Positions 24,045 through 34,060 of a stretch of 64,000 bases of DNA are shown here, in pieces; position 1 is the stretch's first letter, and every line of letters begins with the position of its first letter. This DNA comes from Hedera helix (lineage: Eukaryota > Streptophyta > Magnoliopsida > Apiales > Araliaceae), in the NCBI GenBank assembly GCA_947179155.2, contig OX359278.1, positions 21,043,244 through 21,107,243 on the forward strand. The letters are read 5' to 3'. The position numbers were made by a program, and so were the translations under genes. The notes below the pieces were generated by a model, which worked only from the letters and a program-made list of their open reading frames with translations, ran no database searches and was not told the DNA's origin.

Positions 24045-25563
24045 TCCCCAGCCACAACAATCGGTTGCTGTGCATGGGTTCCAGCGACCAATGCAGGGGG
24101 CATTTTTGTTGTGGATTGGTCATGCCGCCACTCCTTGCGGCAGGCCATGCCGTTACTCTCTCTTGTGGTAGGCCAATTTTTGTTGCTCCCAGCAACTGGT
24201 TACTATGGACAATTTTCCATATATATATATCAGTACATTACTGAAATTAGACAAACTTACATAGAAACAACAGCAGAACCTTGGCAGGTTATCCCCTTCC
24301 ATGATTCTCCACATGGATCACCACCACTTGATTTCCAAGCAGTTAGCTGTGAGGGACTGTTGAGTGAACTGTACAAAACCTGAAGTGCTTGGACTGCATC
24401 TCAAACCACACCACACTCAATCTCCGCAAAACAAAAATATTCAATAGACATTTGCATAGAAGCATAAAATAAAACCATAAATTCATGGCCAAAATCACAA
24501 TATCGCAAGACATATCAAACAATCAATTTTTTATGCGGTATGATTATTGGTATCAGGCGATACGCAACAAAAAAACTATATATTGCTTAAAACATTGGGA
24601 AAAACTACTATAAAACAAGAATAAGTAAAATAATGAATTAAATACATATAACGGTATCATAATATATATAAGTCACATGATACATAGGTATTGGACTTGT
24701 TAACATATTCTCGATGCAAAACTGTAAATTCTTTTTATATCTTACGTGTACCTGAATACTTGATACATTAGAAAAAATCAACAGCACATGCCAGCTTTCC
24801 TATTCATATGTATACATACAGTTATATCGCAACAGTAAAACTCAGTTTGGTAAGGAAGAAAATTATAAGAAATGGTGGTTTCTCTCACCTTTTCTCTCCA
24901 ACTTAAATTTATTTTTAATTTTTATAGCCAAGTTAAATGTACTTCATAATTACGGAAGTTTCTAACATTATAAATTAATTACTAAGGTTACAATAAAAAT
25001 TACATGTTTATTTAAAATTAAAAAGTTTCTCACCTATTTTCTTTGTTTATCGCATTTTCCCATATTAACTTAGCACAGAACCATAAATTACATGCATTTC
25101 CCCTTATTTTCCATCAATAGATCATCAACCAAACGGAGCCTAAAGACTCCCCCATTTAACACGTTGGTAAAATACTTAACTTACCAAAGTAGCTAATATT
25201 TGTTTTGCATTTTTTCTCAACCGCTTCACACAAACAAAAAAAAAAAGATCCACTAGCTAAAGCCTAAAACTTCACCAATCAAATGCTCAATACTTCACTT
25301 ACATTGATTCATAAAGATATTCAAACCGCTTAAACTCAATAACTCCACAAGTAACCCAATCAATCGCAATAAATCAACCCATCAAATCACAAATTTAAAA
25401 TTAAAAAAAAAACAAAAAATCTAAAATTAAACTGCCAATATAGGGGATAAAAAAATTTACCATCAGACGGATCAGTAGTCCCTTGAACAACACCGAGAGC
25501 AAAGATTACCACCGCCACAAGTAGCAAAATCTCAAAAAACAAGCTCCCACAGTTCTTCTCCAT
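13008..25563 (-). CDS. SRF6/SRF7: STRUBBELIG-RECEPTOR FAMILY LRR receptor-like (pseudo)kinase, 16 exons, 718 aa
   Basis: Exons on the minus strand: 25563-25461, 24393-24261, 23922-23851, 23740-23675, 23580-23509, 23410-23339, 23156-23085, 23004-22939, 22828-22763, 22674-22355, 17993-17740, 16835-16564, 16483-16348, 15772-15630, 15525-15369, 13160-13008. All junctions have GT/AG and keep frame. The sum, 2,157 nt, gives 718 residues, about the length of Arabidopsis SRF6/SRF7. Start is ATG at 25563 (MEKNCGSLFF). Order: signal peptide 1-28; LRR N-terminal cap with DPCGESWKGITC; about six LRRs on 66- or 72-nt exons (79-240); Pro-rich juxtamembrane (APPPPPPYTPPPPG); membrane segment about 299-323; kinase from about 400 with GEGSLG 416-421, Lys437, Glu454 and APE 582-584. 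HRD is HRN (535-537) and DFG is DCG (555-557), so catalysis is probably weak or absent, as is common in this family. It probably acts at the plasma membrane as a signalling scaffold. Confidence 0.95.
13369..13595. mobile_element. Probable decayed Stowaway-like MITE in SRF intron 15
   Basis: The left side CTCCCTATGTTCCACAAAGG and the reverse complement of the right side (CTTCCACAAAAAGTCTCGT) share TTCCACAAA and neighbouring bases. The interior is AT-rich and non-coding. The target duplication is not clear, so this is a weak call. Confidence 0.4.
13872..13975. repeat. (AAT)n microsatellite in SRF intron 15
   Basis: There are about 30 near-perfect trinucleotide units with a few single-base interruptions (ACAAT, AAAAAT). 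It lies about 700 bases from the last SRF exon. Confidence 0.95.
14006..14303. mobile_element. Stowaway (Tc1/mariner) MITE in SRF intron 15
   Basis: The right end, read in complement, is CTCCCTCCGTCCCATAATTA and the left end is TTCCATCTATCCTATAAATA. They pair along roughly 28 bases with a few mismatches. TA dinucleotides flank both sides (14004-14005 and 14304-14305), the Stowaway target duplication. Length is 298 bases and the interior is AT-rich without an ORF. Confidence 0.8.
14608..14625. repeat. Poly-G tract (18 G) in SRF intron 15
   Basis: An uninterrupted run of 18 G lies in an otherwise AT-rich intron, so the SRF pre-mRNA would carry 18 C. The exact length may be a sequencing estimate. 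Confidence 0.8.
18347..20130 (-). pseudogene. L1-type LINE ORF2 relic: reverse transcriptase end and zf-RVT region
   Basis: Reading the minus strand from about 20,100, blocks such as LVLIKGTLFSFPTYFMSLFP and KLHKLMQDFLYRGDEE match the thumb/C-terminal part of plant L1 reverse transcriptases. Further on, KVAFVFGWTVAVGVIL then SRCVMCGCERETV match the Cys-rich zf-RVT domain, and 18,598-18,347 gives WTVLKERNNLYFEG, the usual W...ERN end of that domain. Many stops and shifts make it dead. It is wholly inside the hAT-ended element, so it either inserted there or was captured. Confidence 0.75.
19387..19920. repeat. Tandem duplication (about 265 bp, 2 copies) in the LINE relic
   Basis: Starting at TCAAATTCTCAAACCACCAT (about 19,393) and TCAGATTCTCAAACCACCAT (about 19,658) the same block is read twice with small indels, including GTTTCCAATTAACTAGGTTA and ATAAGCTTATGCAA in each copy. 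Confidence 0.85.
20297..21833. other. Rest of SRF intron 10, with a possible MITE at about 21,294-21,806
   Basis: 20,297-21,290 shows no gene or repeat that I recognise. At 21,294 GGTGGCGTGTGATAAAAT faces a right end whose complement is GGTGGTGTCTAATTATCTC, a possible imperfect terminal inverted repeat about 510 bases apart. I see no clean target duplication. The interior holds an 8-G run at about 21,527. Confidence 0.35.
21834..21991. mobile_element. hAT-type MITE with perfect 8-bp target duplication, in SRF intron 10
   Basis: The inverted ends GGTAATGCTAGGGGTCTCGA (21835-21854) and TCGAGACCCCCAGCATTACC (21970-21989) pair at 19 of 20 positions. TAGAGGAA occurs exactly on both sides (21826-21833 and 21992-21999). 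The 158-base length and lack of coding potential fit a non-autonomous hAT MITE. The 8-base duplication rules out Stowaway or Tourist. Confidence 0.88.
23999..24042. repeat. (TA)n microsatellite in SRF intron 2
   Basis: About 22 TA units lie between LRR-encoding exons 2 and 3, followed by a GC-richer stretch (24,043-24,220) with repeated GCCACAAC/GGTTGCTG/AGCAACTGG words that is unlike the rest of the intron. Confidence 0.9.
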
Positions 25564-25990
25564 TTCAACAGTGAATACAGCTAGAGAACTCTTGCTCACC
25601 TAAGCTTAAAATGAACGGTAGGTATCGCCATTGTTGTTATTGACAACATTTAATTGAAAAAAATTGCCTAGAACAGTATAAATTAGATTCGTAGCTTATG
25701 GAGAGAGAAAATGTATATATATATATATATATATAAATATATTTCTGTCGGCTGGAAAAGGGGAAATGGAAAAAAGCTTTTTGTTATATAAAAGTTGGTT
25801 TGCAGACCGGTGGGGCAAGCAAAGTACGAGACTGCTACTTCCTTTTGAGTATTTGCTCTAGAAGTGGAGGAGTGACTTTTGGTGGACAATATTGACCTTG
25901 GTGAATGAGGGATATTACGGTCAAGCCAGTACTGGTCCTACTGGATCAGTGGATCACCGACGGAGGATTTGTAGGGGTATCTGGCAGGCA
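25564..25990 (-). promoter_or_regulatory. 5' UTR and core promoter region of the SRF gene
   Basis: Upstream of the ATG on the minus strand there is a TATATA-rich tract (25,713-25,745 in plus coordinates), about 150-180 bases from the start codon and the best TATA-box candidate. A CT-rich stretch (TTTTCTCTCTCCATAAGC in minus orientation) follows, as is common near plant start sites. The transcription start is not fixed by the sequence. Confidence 0.45.
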
Positions 25991-27715
25991 TATCAGAGAG
26001 AGTAAGAGGGATTTTTTGAAAATGACTTAATTGTCCATATCTTGGCTCGAGGGAACCTTTTCTTTTCTTTGTGTACGACTTGGTGACTTGTGGGTTGGAA
26101 GGTAAACGATGAAGAGAAGGAGGACAAGATTGTAAAATGAATCAATTTAGGTTTGTTTTTCGGTTTTAAATTATAGGAATAATATTGACTTTTTAAAATC
26201 ATTTTTAAATATAAAATTAATATAAATTAATTTAATTTAAACTAATACGATTATAAAAATTATTTACAAGATTTATTTTGAAAATTGATAGCTTCATAAA
26301 TAAAATTTGATATTTTTATAAAAAATTTCTCATTTTTATTGTATGAACGTGGGGTCAATTTATTATCAATGTGACAAAAATATTATGAAATTATCAATTT
26401 TATTTGCAAAAATATCACTTTTTTATATTTTCAAAAACTAAATGAAATGCATTAATTTTGAATTTAAAAAGTCAAAGTTGATCCTATATTTTTTTATATT
26501 TTTCGAAAGATAAATTTTATTATTTATAATAGTTAATATTAAAAATAATTTTAAAATATGGTTAAGAAAATTAAAATTTTGGAACTTCTTTTCATTCAAA
26601 ATTTTCAAATTTCAGATATTTATAACATTGACTTGAGTTTGATTTTAAGTTAATTAATTAATAAGACAAGTTGTTCAATTCAATTCATTTAATCACCTGT
26701 ACTCTACAATACTAATATTCCCTAGCTCAATCCAGCTTTTCATTAAGTTCCTAAATTACTACTTTATTTCACAACAATTAACAAGAGTTATTAATACTTA
26801 TTTCTTTATTAGCAGTACATAGATTGGGAGGTAAGTGACTTGAGAGTAGAGGTAGGCATCACATTTATTCCCTCATGGTCATGAATAAAAGTGCATTAAT
26901 TATGTCCATTAGTTGTATTAGATTCCTTTCCGATAATAACATTAATTTTTGTTGCTTCGGGTTTTTTATTTGAATTTGCACTCACCTAAAAATTGATATT
27001 TTATTTTATTTTATTTGTTGCAAAAATAGATCTTTTTAGTTTATATTAGAAAAAAAAAACTAACTAACTGTTCGTGATCTAATTTTAAGGAAACTCGAAT
27101 AATTAGTGTAGTGAGTTTCGTCAATTTTTTTTCTGTGTAACCAGCTAAACTGATCTTTAATCCACTATGTTTTTGAGTTTTTTACCCAAAAAATAATAAT
27201 AATAAAACCTATATTCGACCGGGAATTTTTTTTGTAATTTTTGATTCATTTTGTTACTAAATTTATAAAGAAAAAAGAAAAAAAAAAACTTAAATTTATA
27301 CTTAATGCATTATTTTATCCTTAAATTAATTATGTTATGCTTTATAATGTAGAGGTTGTACTGGGGGGATTATAAATTATTTGTTTATGCTATACTTAGT
27401 TTTCAGTTCAAATCATTTATTTTTGGGTGAAAATTCTTGGCAAGAAAATTAACTAAGTTTTTCATTTTTTTATTTATTTTGTTAATTGAAAAAAAATCAG
27501 CAACGAGAGAATTAGATTTTTATTTTATTTTTTAGAAAAAGATTAATTTTGTAGTCCAATTTTTTTCATTTGGATCTATTTTAAAACCCAAAACAAAGTG
27601 TTAGAGATAATTTGCGAGTAAATTTTGGTAAAAACATAAACTTTGAAAAGGGGAGTATTAGAAAATAAAAAATAAAAAATTCTCAAGCCTTAATCAATAA
27701 TCAATCAATACTATT
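25991..27715. other. AT-rich intergenic DNA without recognised features
   Basis: I see no exon, LTR or terminal repeat here that I can support. The short ORFs are low complexity. Confidence 0.5.
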
Positions 27716-28260
27716 ATATAATAATACAAGAGGTGATTCCAAAATCAATTATTCTAAGTCAATTTCGTTATAATAACGTAAGAGACAATTTCAAATCCAA
27801 TTATTCCGAATCAACTTCATTGGTTACAAGTCAATTAACTGAGTTTGACTTAACTCAATGTAGCTTCTAAGGTCATTCTCCAATTATTTCGAGTCAATTT
27901 TGTTATAATAACGCAAGAAGTAATCCCAAATCCAATTATTCATAGTGAACTTCGTTGGTCACGAATCAATTAATCGAGTTTGGCTTAACCCAATTTAGAT
28001 TTTTAAATCGAAAGGTCGTTACCTCCAAAACTCTTATTCTCCCATAAAACTTTTCTTTCGAAGAGTCATTCCCAAACTACGCAAGAGGTGATCCCAAATT
28101 CAATTATTCCGAGTCATTTTCGTTATAATAACGTAAGAGATGATCTCAAATCTACCAATTTAGATTATAAGGTCGAAGGGTCATCCTTCCCAAACTCTTC
28201 TTTTCCTATAAAACTCTTTTTTCGAATAGTCATTCCCAAACTCTTATTTTCCCAAAAAAA
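27716..28260. repeat. Degenerate tandem repeat, units of roughly 130-220 bp
   Basis: Phrases recur in the same order with drift: GTTATAATAACG followed by AAGAG or AAGAA near 27,768, 27,903 and 28,122; GGTGATCCCAAAT-like words near 27,731, 28,087 and 28,139; AATTATTCCGAGTCA-like words near 27,800, 27,885 and 28,102; and CCCAAACTCTT near 28,190 and 28,228. It is non-coding; the 93-residue ORF across it is a by-product. Confidence 0.7.
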
Positions 28261-29260
28261 TGATTCAAAAAGGATTCTAAACCAAATGCTTAAATCATGT
28301 AATGATATCATCTATCCACGCAAACTACAAATAAATAAACATAAATACAAAAAAAAATTATTGTTATAAACCAATAGATAAACAAATAAAACAAAATAAA
28401 AAAAAAAAACTTAAATACTCTCTTTTATTTTAATTTAATTCATATTATACTTTAAATAATAATTCTATTACTGAATAATATTTTTTAATTTATATTCAAA
28501 TAAATTAACGTATTTACAAGTTTGTCTATACAAGACAAATTAATATATTTATAAGTTTGTCCGTACTTTGCACAAGCTTTGAAGGCTTGTTATATATAAC
28601 AATGAAGTAAGAGATTATATTCAATAATTTTATAATTTTACTAAATTATTTTGGTTGATTATGAATTAATACCGAGTTAATCATTCAAGACTCTATTTTT
28701 TCATATAGATACAATGTCTAAAATTTTTCATATACCATAAAATATATACATGAGTTGTGTTTAATGTATATATATTTTTGTATATATATACATATAATTA
28801 TTTTTAATGTCGTATATATATATAAATATATTAATAAAAAAATATTAAATATTTATAAAAAAACAATATAAATTAGCTCGTGGCACGGACTTTGAAATTT
28901 GTTTAATTAACCAAACAAGTAGGTCCTAGTTCCTTGGCTGTAGGTTTGATGTTACATCATTTTAATGGGCATGCTCAATTATTGGCTTACCCACTCCCAT
29001 CTAGTGACTGTCAATATCACATATCTGCAATTATTTTTGAAAACGTCTGCAGAGTTCAACCATAATTCTTCACCATTGAGCCCGTTGACCAAAAAGAGTT
29101 ATAGACAAAGATAAGAGATATATTTTCTTTGTAGTATTTTATTAGTTGTGCTAGATTAAAAGTGATATAATTTAATAGCAGAACGTTACATATCTGAATT
29201 TATCAGTAAGTAAGGAATCAGAATTCAGTAAGTTCACGTATTGTAATATTCGGTGGTGGA
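28261..29260. other. AT-rich intergenic DNA without recognised features
   Basis: There are A-runs, TATATA tracts (about 28,765-28,830) and no supportable gene or element border. Confidence 0.5.
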
Positions 29261-29790
29261 CCAATGATATGCCCGGGGGAGGTCATGACCCCACTTGGGT
29301 TTTCTAAAATTTCACTTTAGCCCCTAAATTTTTTAAAATTAAATAACTTGAAACTCTCACAAAAATTCTTCTACATTTTATTCTCAAATATTCAACTAGA
29401 AACATATATATACCCATAATATTGTGGTAATCCATTTTCAAATACAATACTTTACTAATATTTTTAATACTTAAGTACTTTTTTAGACAAAAAATGAGTT
29501 AGTTTATTTTTATTATTTATTGCTTTTATAATTATTTAATTATTACCAACTATTTAGGATACACTCATTGATTTTGACACGAGAAAATAAAAACTTATAC
29601 TTTCAAAACGTTCAATTAAAAGTAAATTTTATGAGTCTGAAAAAATGTTTAATTGTCGTTTTAATATATATATGGACACACATACATATATTGTAATTTT
29701 GAAATCATATTTATTAGTATATTAATTATTTAATTTTTCATAATTATTTTGGCTCCTCTTGATACGAATTTCTGGTTCTGCCCCTGTTAA
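29261..29790. mobile_element. Possible remnant of a hAT-like non-autonomous element
   Basis: The right side, in complement, reads CAGGGGCAGAACCAGAAATT, which resembles hAT-type ends. The left side has GCCCGGGGGAGGTCATGACC, of a kind often found just inside such elements. No target duplication is visible, so this is tentative. Confidence 0.3.
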
Positions 29791-30051
29791 TATTGTAAGT
29801 TGTCAAAAAAAGATTTAAAAAATCACTTTTGCTTTGTAATATATATATATATTTTAATTCAAGTTTCAATAAAAGTTGGAATTCTTTTTTTTCCCAAAAA
29901 AATCAAACTTATAATTAATAATATCACAGCGCAAACAAAAATATTAAGTTGCGAGTTTAAAACTACACATCTAGGAGTGACTCTCTCCAAGATCAAAAGT
30001 CATAATATGTTGAACAAAAACAAAAGGGGACAAAAGAAGTTGTTTCAAGAA

Positions 30052-30285
30052 GTCCTGATAACAAGCTTTCTTTGCCATGCAATCAGGCAGTCTATTAGCT
30101 TCCCTACGAACTGGTTTCGTCGGAATTTTTCACTCCTTTTTCAACAGGTTCCCGCAAGAGCCGACAAATGAGTCGAGGGGGATATATGAGAATTTGATAA
30201 TGCAAGTAATAATTGCCTGAGCATCCCATTCTATGATCACATGTTTGAACCGCGAATCTGAATAAAGAGATAAAACATTATGTAC
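30052..30285 (-). pseudogene. LINE RNase H domain fragment
   Basis: On the minus strand, FKHVIIEWDAQAIITCI and, after a frameshift, VRREANRLPDCMAKKACYQD resemble the middle and end of the RNase H-like domain at the C terminus of plant L1 LINE proteins. Only about 75 codons survive. Confidence 0.6.
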
Positions 30286-30591
30286 ATTTATTTTATAGTG
30301 AAATATTGCAACTTATGATATGTATATAGATATAAAAATATATTTTGATAAATTATACTACAAGATTTATTCAGTTAAATCATTGTCAATTTATTTCCAA
30401 TAAAGCATTATTATGGTGACAAAAAAAGATAGAATTAATTTTACTTTAATTCTATAACATAGTATTTTACCTTGTTTTGGAAGCAATTTTTTTTCTTTCA
30501 TGCCTTATATCTGACATTCGCACATGATACACATGGACGTAAATTCTGTTCCTAAAAGCTTATAATTATCAAAAGAATTGTATTTCTAAAT
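30286..30591. other. AT-rich spacer
   Basis: No gene or element border can be supported between the LINE fragment and the putative LTR. Confidence 0.5.
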
Positions 30592-30954
30592 GTGTCATAT
30601 CCAAAATTTTAAAAATATTTCAAAATAACATAGCGTGGAAGGTGAGAGAATTCACGTTACTGTGTGACTTGTCCCCCAAAATAATACAGTTGGGCTGCGT
30701 ATTTACTAGCACAATTGGATTGTCTATATCGGGTCTTATCCCCATAACCCATAAGAATTGTAATTCCATTTAGAATGTATGATCACTATAAATACAAAGT
30801 GAATAACAGAAGTACAAGATACAATATTCTAACTTACTAAGTACTTCTTATCTCCATTTTTAACATATCTTAAAGTATATTCTTACTCTCACACCAGAGG
30901 TATTCCCCCTGATGACCCAAGTCATCAAGTATTTTCTAGTAGTCATTTCTTAAC
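30592..30954 (+). repeat. Putative 5' LTR of gypsy element E
   Basis: The segment runs from TGTCATATCCAAAATTTT to CATTTCTTAACA (TG...CA, about 363 bases) and carries a TATA motif, CACTATAAATAC, near 30,785, as expected inside an LTR. It is followed at about 300 bases by gag sequence in the same orientation. No clear primer-binding site follows and the second LTR is not in the window. Confidence 0.45.
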
Positions 30955-31197
30955 AGGTTCACGTCCAAGTTAGTGGTTGAACATGTGAACAAATTCAAAC
31001 GTTAACATTAATGTTAGAAGGAGGGTGTAATAGTATTTAGTGGATTTTTTTTTTCAACCACTCTTCGCAAAAAATTCTATAGTAGTACCACCATCGTCAC
31101 CAAGCCACCATAACAATTCCTATGAAGAAACACTCTCCCAATCACGTCAACTAACATACACTAATAGGCAACGTCATTTTCCGAAAAGTTCATGATA

Positions 31198-32005
31198 AAA
31201 GGAGAGTTCTTCAACTTCAACAAGAAAAGCTTGACAAACAATTTGCAGACCTGATAAAAGTTGAAGACAACCTATTACGCAAACATGAAACACCTTCACA
31301 ATCAAGACGTTACGACTCTCACCGCACTTGCAGGTCTTCTTTCTCTGATAGAAGCACTATCATTTGGCCATCTAATTCGGATAGACACCAAAGAAGAAGA
31401 AGAACAAGATCTCCTTCACAATGTAGAAGTGGTGATCAATACCGAAAAATAACGCCAAAATCGTAATAATTTTCGGAGAAACGTCTCTCAAAAGATCCAT
31501 TGGGGGATGCGTCAGAGTCAAAGGGAGCAAGTCCTACACATTTCCTTTCACTAAGGATCCTGATGAAGTTAAGATTGATAAGTCGCTCAAAGTCTCGAAC
31601 TTAGAGACATATGATGGAACATGTGATCCTTATGGCCATACTTATTCTTATGAACGTTTAATTCGCTTCTATAGTCATAACGTTGCAGAAAAGTGTCATC
31701 TTTTTATCTCTACCCTTAAAAAAACTGCTAGGGAATGGATGGTCACACTTTTCCCTCATTCTATCGACTCATGGGAAGAACTAAAAGAATAATTCCACAC
31801 ACCCTTCGACAGCAACAAAAATCATGAAACAATGATGACTTCACTTATTCAGGTAAGACATAAGTCAAGTAAATCTCTTCAACAGTACATCAAGAGATTC
31901 CATGAAGTGGTAGCCAAGATCTACACCCTGAATCCAACTTAAGCAATACAATTCCTCACATTGGGTTTGAATGTTGACAAATCCAGCCTACTAATCAAGA
32001 AAATC
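31198..32005 (+). pseudogene. Ty3/gypsy gag relic (element E), cut at 32,006
   Basis: One frame gives PFTKDPDEVKIDKSLKV, then YDGTCDPYGHTYSYERLIRF, CHLFISTLKKTAREWM, and KSLQQYIKRFHEVVAKI, the capsid (retrotrans_gag) signature of plant Ty3/gypsy elements, probably Tat/Athila-like. Internal stops occur at about 31,790 and 31,940 and frameshifts upstream. The frame is abruptly broken at 32,006 by the minus-strand copia element C, so the rest of E should resume beyond the right edge of the window. Confidence 0.8.
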
Positions 32006-33188
32006 TGATATTTCCCAGAGGTACAAAAGTGATTTAGAAGGGGGTTTAAATAGATCAATATACATTTCTATATACTTTTTTGTTTAAGCATTTTTACCAA
32101 ATATTTATGCAATTGAATGAGCAGTGGAATAAGTTATTTGGTAAAAACCCATTTTTGATCCTTGAAGACAAACACAAAGTTCCATATTCAGTTTACTAAT
32201 GGAAAGGCAAATCAAACAGATATAACATTTACGAAAGATACATGAAAGATAATGAAAGCAGTAAAGAGACAATGAGACACAAGGAATTTAAATAGAATTG
32301 GAGCCTAAAATACTATCAGTCTTCTCTTCCACTCAACTGAGCAAGATATTCCAATAAGGATTTAATTTTAGCAAATCAGACGAATCACGGACTCGTCTTT
32401 TAGATAGGCTTCGGATGTAAGATCCCGAATTTTATGAAATATAAAATTTAATTTTTCTTCATATATATTTTCATGAAACAGTAAGTGGTTAAATTGATAA
32501 AGTTAAAAGTTAAGGATGTTATGTGTAAATTATATTATGTCGGACAATATTCGTTTGGTCGGGGAATATTCGTTCTGTCGGGGAATATTCGTACGACGAC
32601 GCCGTACGAACCAATCATTGGTGGACCCCACAAAGAATAATTGTCGGATATAGAAAATGACATAAATAATTTTTAAATGGTCAATGGTACTATCACTTTT
32701 AATTGTTAAAATATTCGGTGGTAAAAGAATAGTAATATACGGTATTACAAGTAACATACGGTATTGCACAGTAGCACACGGTATTGCACAGTAGTACACG
32801 ACATTGCACAGTGTTTCGTATTATTAAACTGATAAAGTGGTTATCGTACAATATTTGACTTTATTGTCACATGCACAACAATTCATATTATTAAACTGAT
32901 AATTGTCACAGTAGCATATGCACAGTAATTCACATTATTGAATCAATAATTGTCATGACACAGTAACGTATTCTTTCTTTTACATACTTTATGCATTATT
33001 GTTATCTCTATTATGGTGTTATTTAAACAGTTGTATTTCATTAATTAATTGACTTGATATCTAACTCAGAGAGCCAACTACACTGTATTTATAACAATTA
33101 GTCATAATAATGAATAAGTGTGAATTATTGTTGAATAATTGAATTGATAAAGTTATTTATTTATAATATAAAGTTAGGTGATATAAAA

Positions 33189-33420
33189 TGAATGGTATAG
33201 ATTAAAGATAATATAGAATTTGAAAAGGATGGTGTAGATTAAAAGATGATCTTTAAATGAATGGTTTAGATTAAGGAAATCTTAAAAGATGAAATGAATG
33301 GTATAAATTAAAGATAATATAGAATTTGAAATGGATGATGTAGATTAAAAGATGATCTTTAAATGAATGGTTTAGATTAAAGAAATCTTAAAAGATGAAA
33401 TGAATGGTATGGATTAAACA
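33189..33420. repeat. 106-bp tandem repeat in U3 of LTR B1
   Basis: Two full copies and the start of a third, each opening AATGAATGGTAT and containing AGATGATCTTTAAATGAATG, are spaced at 106 bases, ending about 60 bases upstream of the TATA box. Confidence 0.85.
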
Positions 33421-33481
33421 TTATCTTGAAATGAACGGTTTGATTAAATTAGGAAATCTTGGTTATGATAAGATTTTTGGC

Positions 33482-33490
33482 TATAAATAG
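33482..33490 (+). promoter_or_regulatory. TATA box of LTR B1
   Basis: GGCTATAAATAGAGGC is a strong plant TATA context. It is conserved in B3 in complement (around 63,895-63,907), which marks the U3/R boundary shortly downstream. Confidence 0.7.
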
Positions 33491-33767
33491 AGGCATTAAC
33501 TTAAGGATTTTTCATAAACTTCCTTACTTGTTCTTTCTTTCTCTCTCAAAATACTTCTTGTGTAAGTTCTCTCTAAGTGTGCTTAAGTCGTCTTGAGTAT
33601 TTGTGAAGATCTATAAGTGTACGTGTACTGTTCAAGTTAATCAACCTCATTTAAATCAATATCCAGTCACGTATTAAGGTAAGGGATTATCATTATTTGA
33701 TTCTCGAAAATAATATCGTTTCTTTCTTACTCATAAGATGTGCCTTTTATTTCCATGTATTAAATTG

Positions 33768-34060
33768 TGGGAATAACCTTACGGCGCAGATTACCGCCTG
33801 TTGGTGAATAACCTTTCGTATTCATTCCTTATTAATCTCTGAGAATAACCTTACTGCGCGGATTACCGCCTATTTGGTGAATGACTTTTCGTATTCAATT
33901 TTTATTAAATTGTGGGAATAACCTTACGGAGCGGATTACCGCCTGTTGGTGAATAACCTTTCGTATTCATTCCTTATTAATCTCTGAGAATAACTTGACT
34001 ACGCGGATTACCGCATGTTTGGTGAATTATTCTTTGTATTCATTTCTTATTTGTCTTTTG
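33768..34060. repeat. About 72-bp tandem repeat (4 copies) downstream of the TATA box in LTR B1
   Basis: Four units start near 33,768, 33,840, 33,912 and 33,984. Each has GAATAAC, a core such as GCGGATTACCGCCTGTTGG and a TTTCGTATTCATTCCTTATT-like tail. Units 1 and 3, and 2 and 4, resemble each other most, which suggests a duplicated dimer. Confidence 0.85.

Noticed and set aside
24001..24383. ORFs with poly-Ile/Tyr near 24 kb
   Set aside because: They translate a (TA)n microsatellite in SRF intron 2.
28088..28369. 93-residue ORF
   Set aside because: It lies across the degenerate tandem repeat and shows no protein-like conservation.
33768..34060. CRISPR-like array
   Set aside because: Units are contiguous tandem repeats without unique spacers, in a plant LTR.
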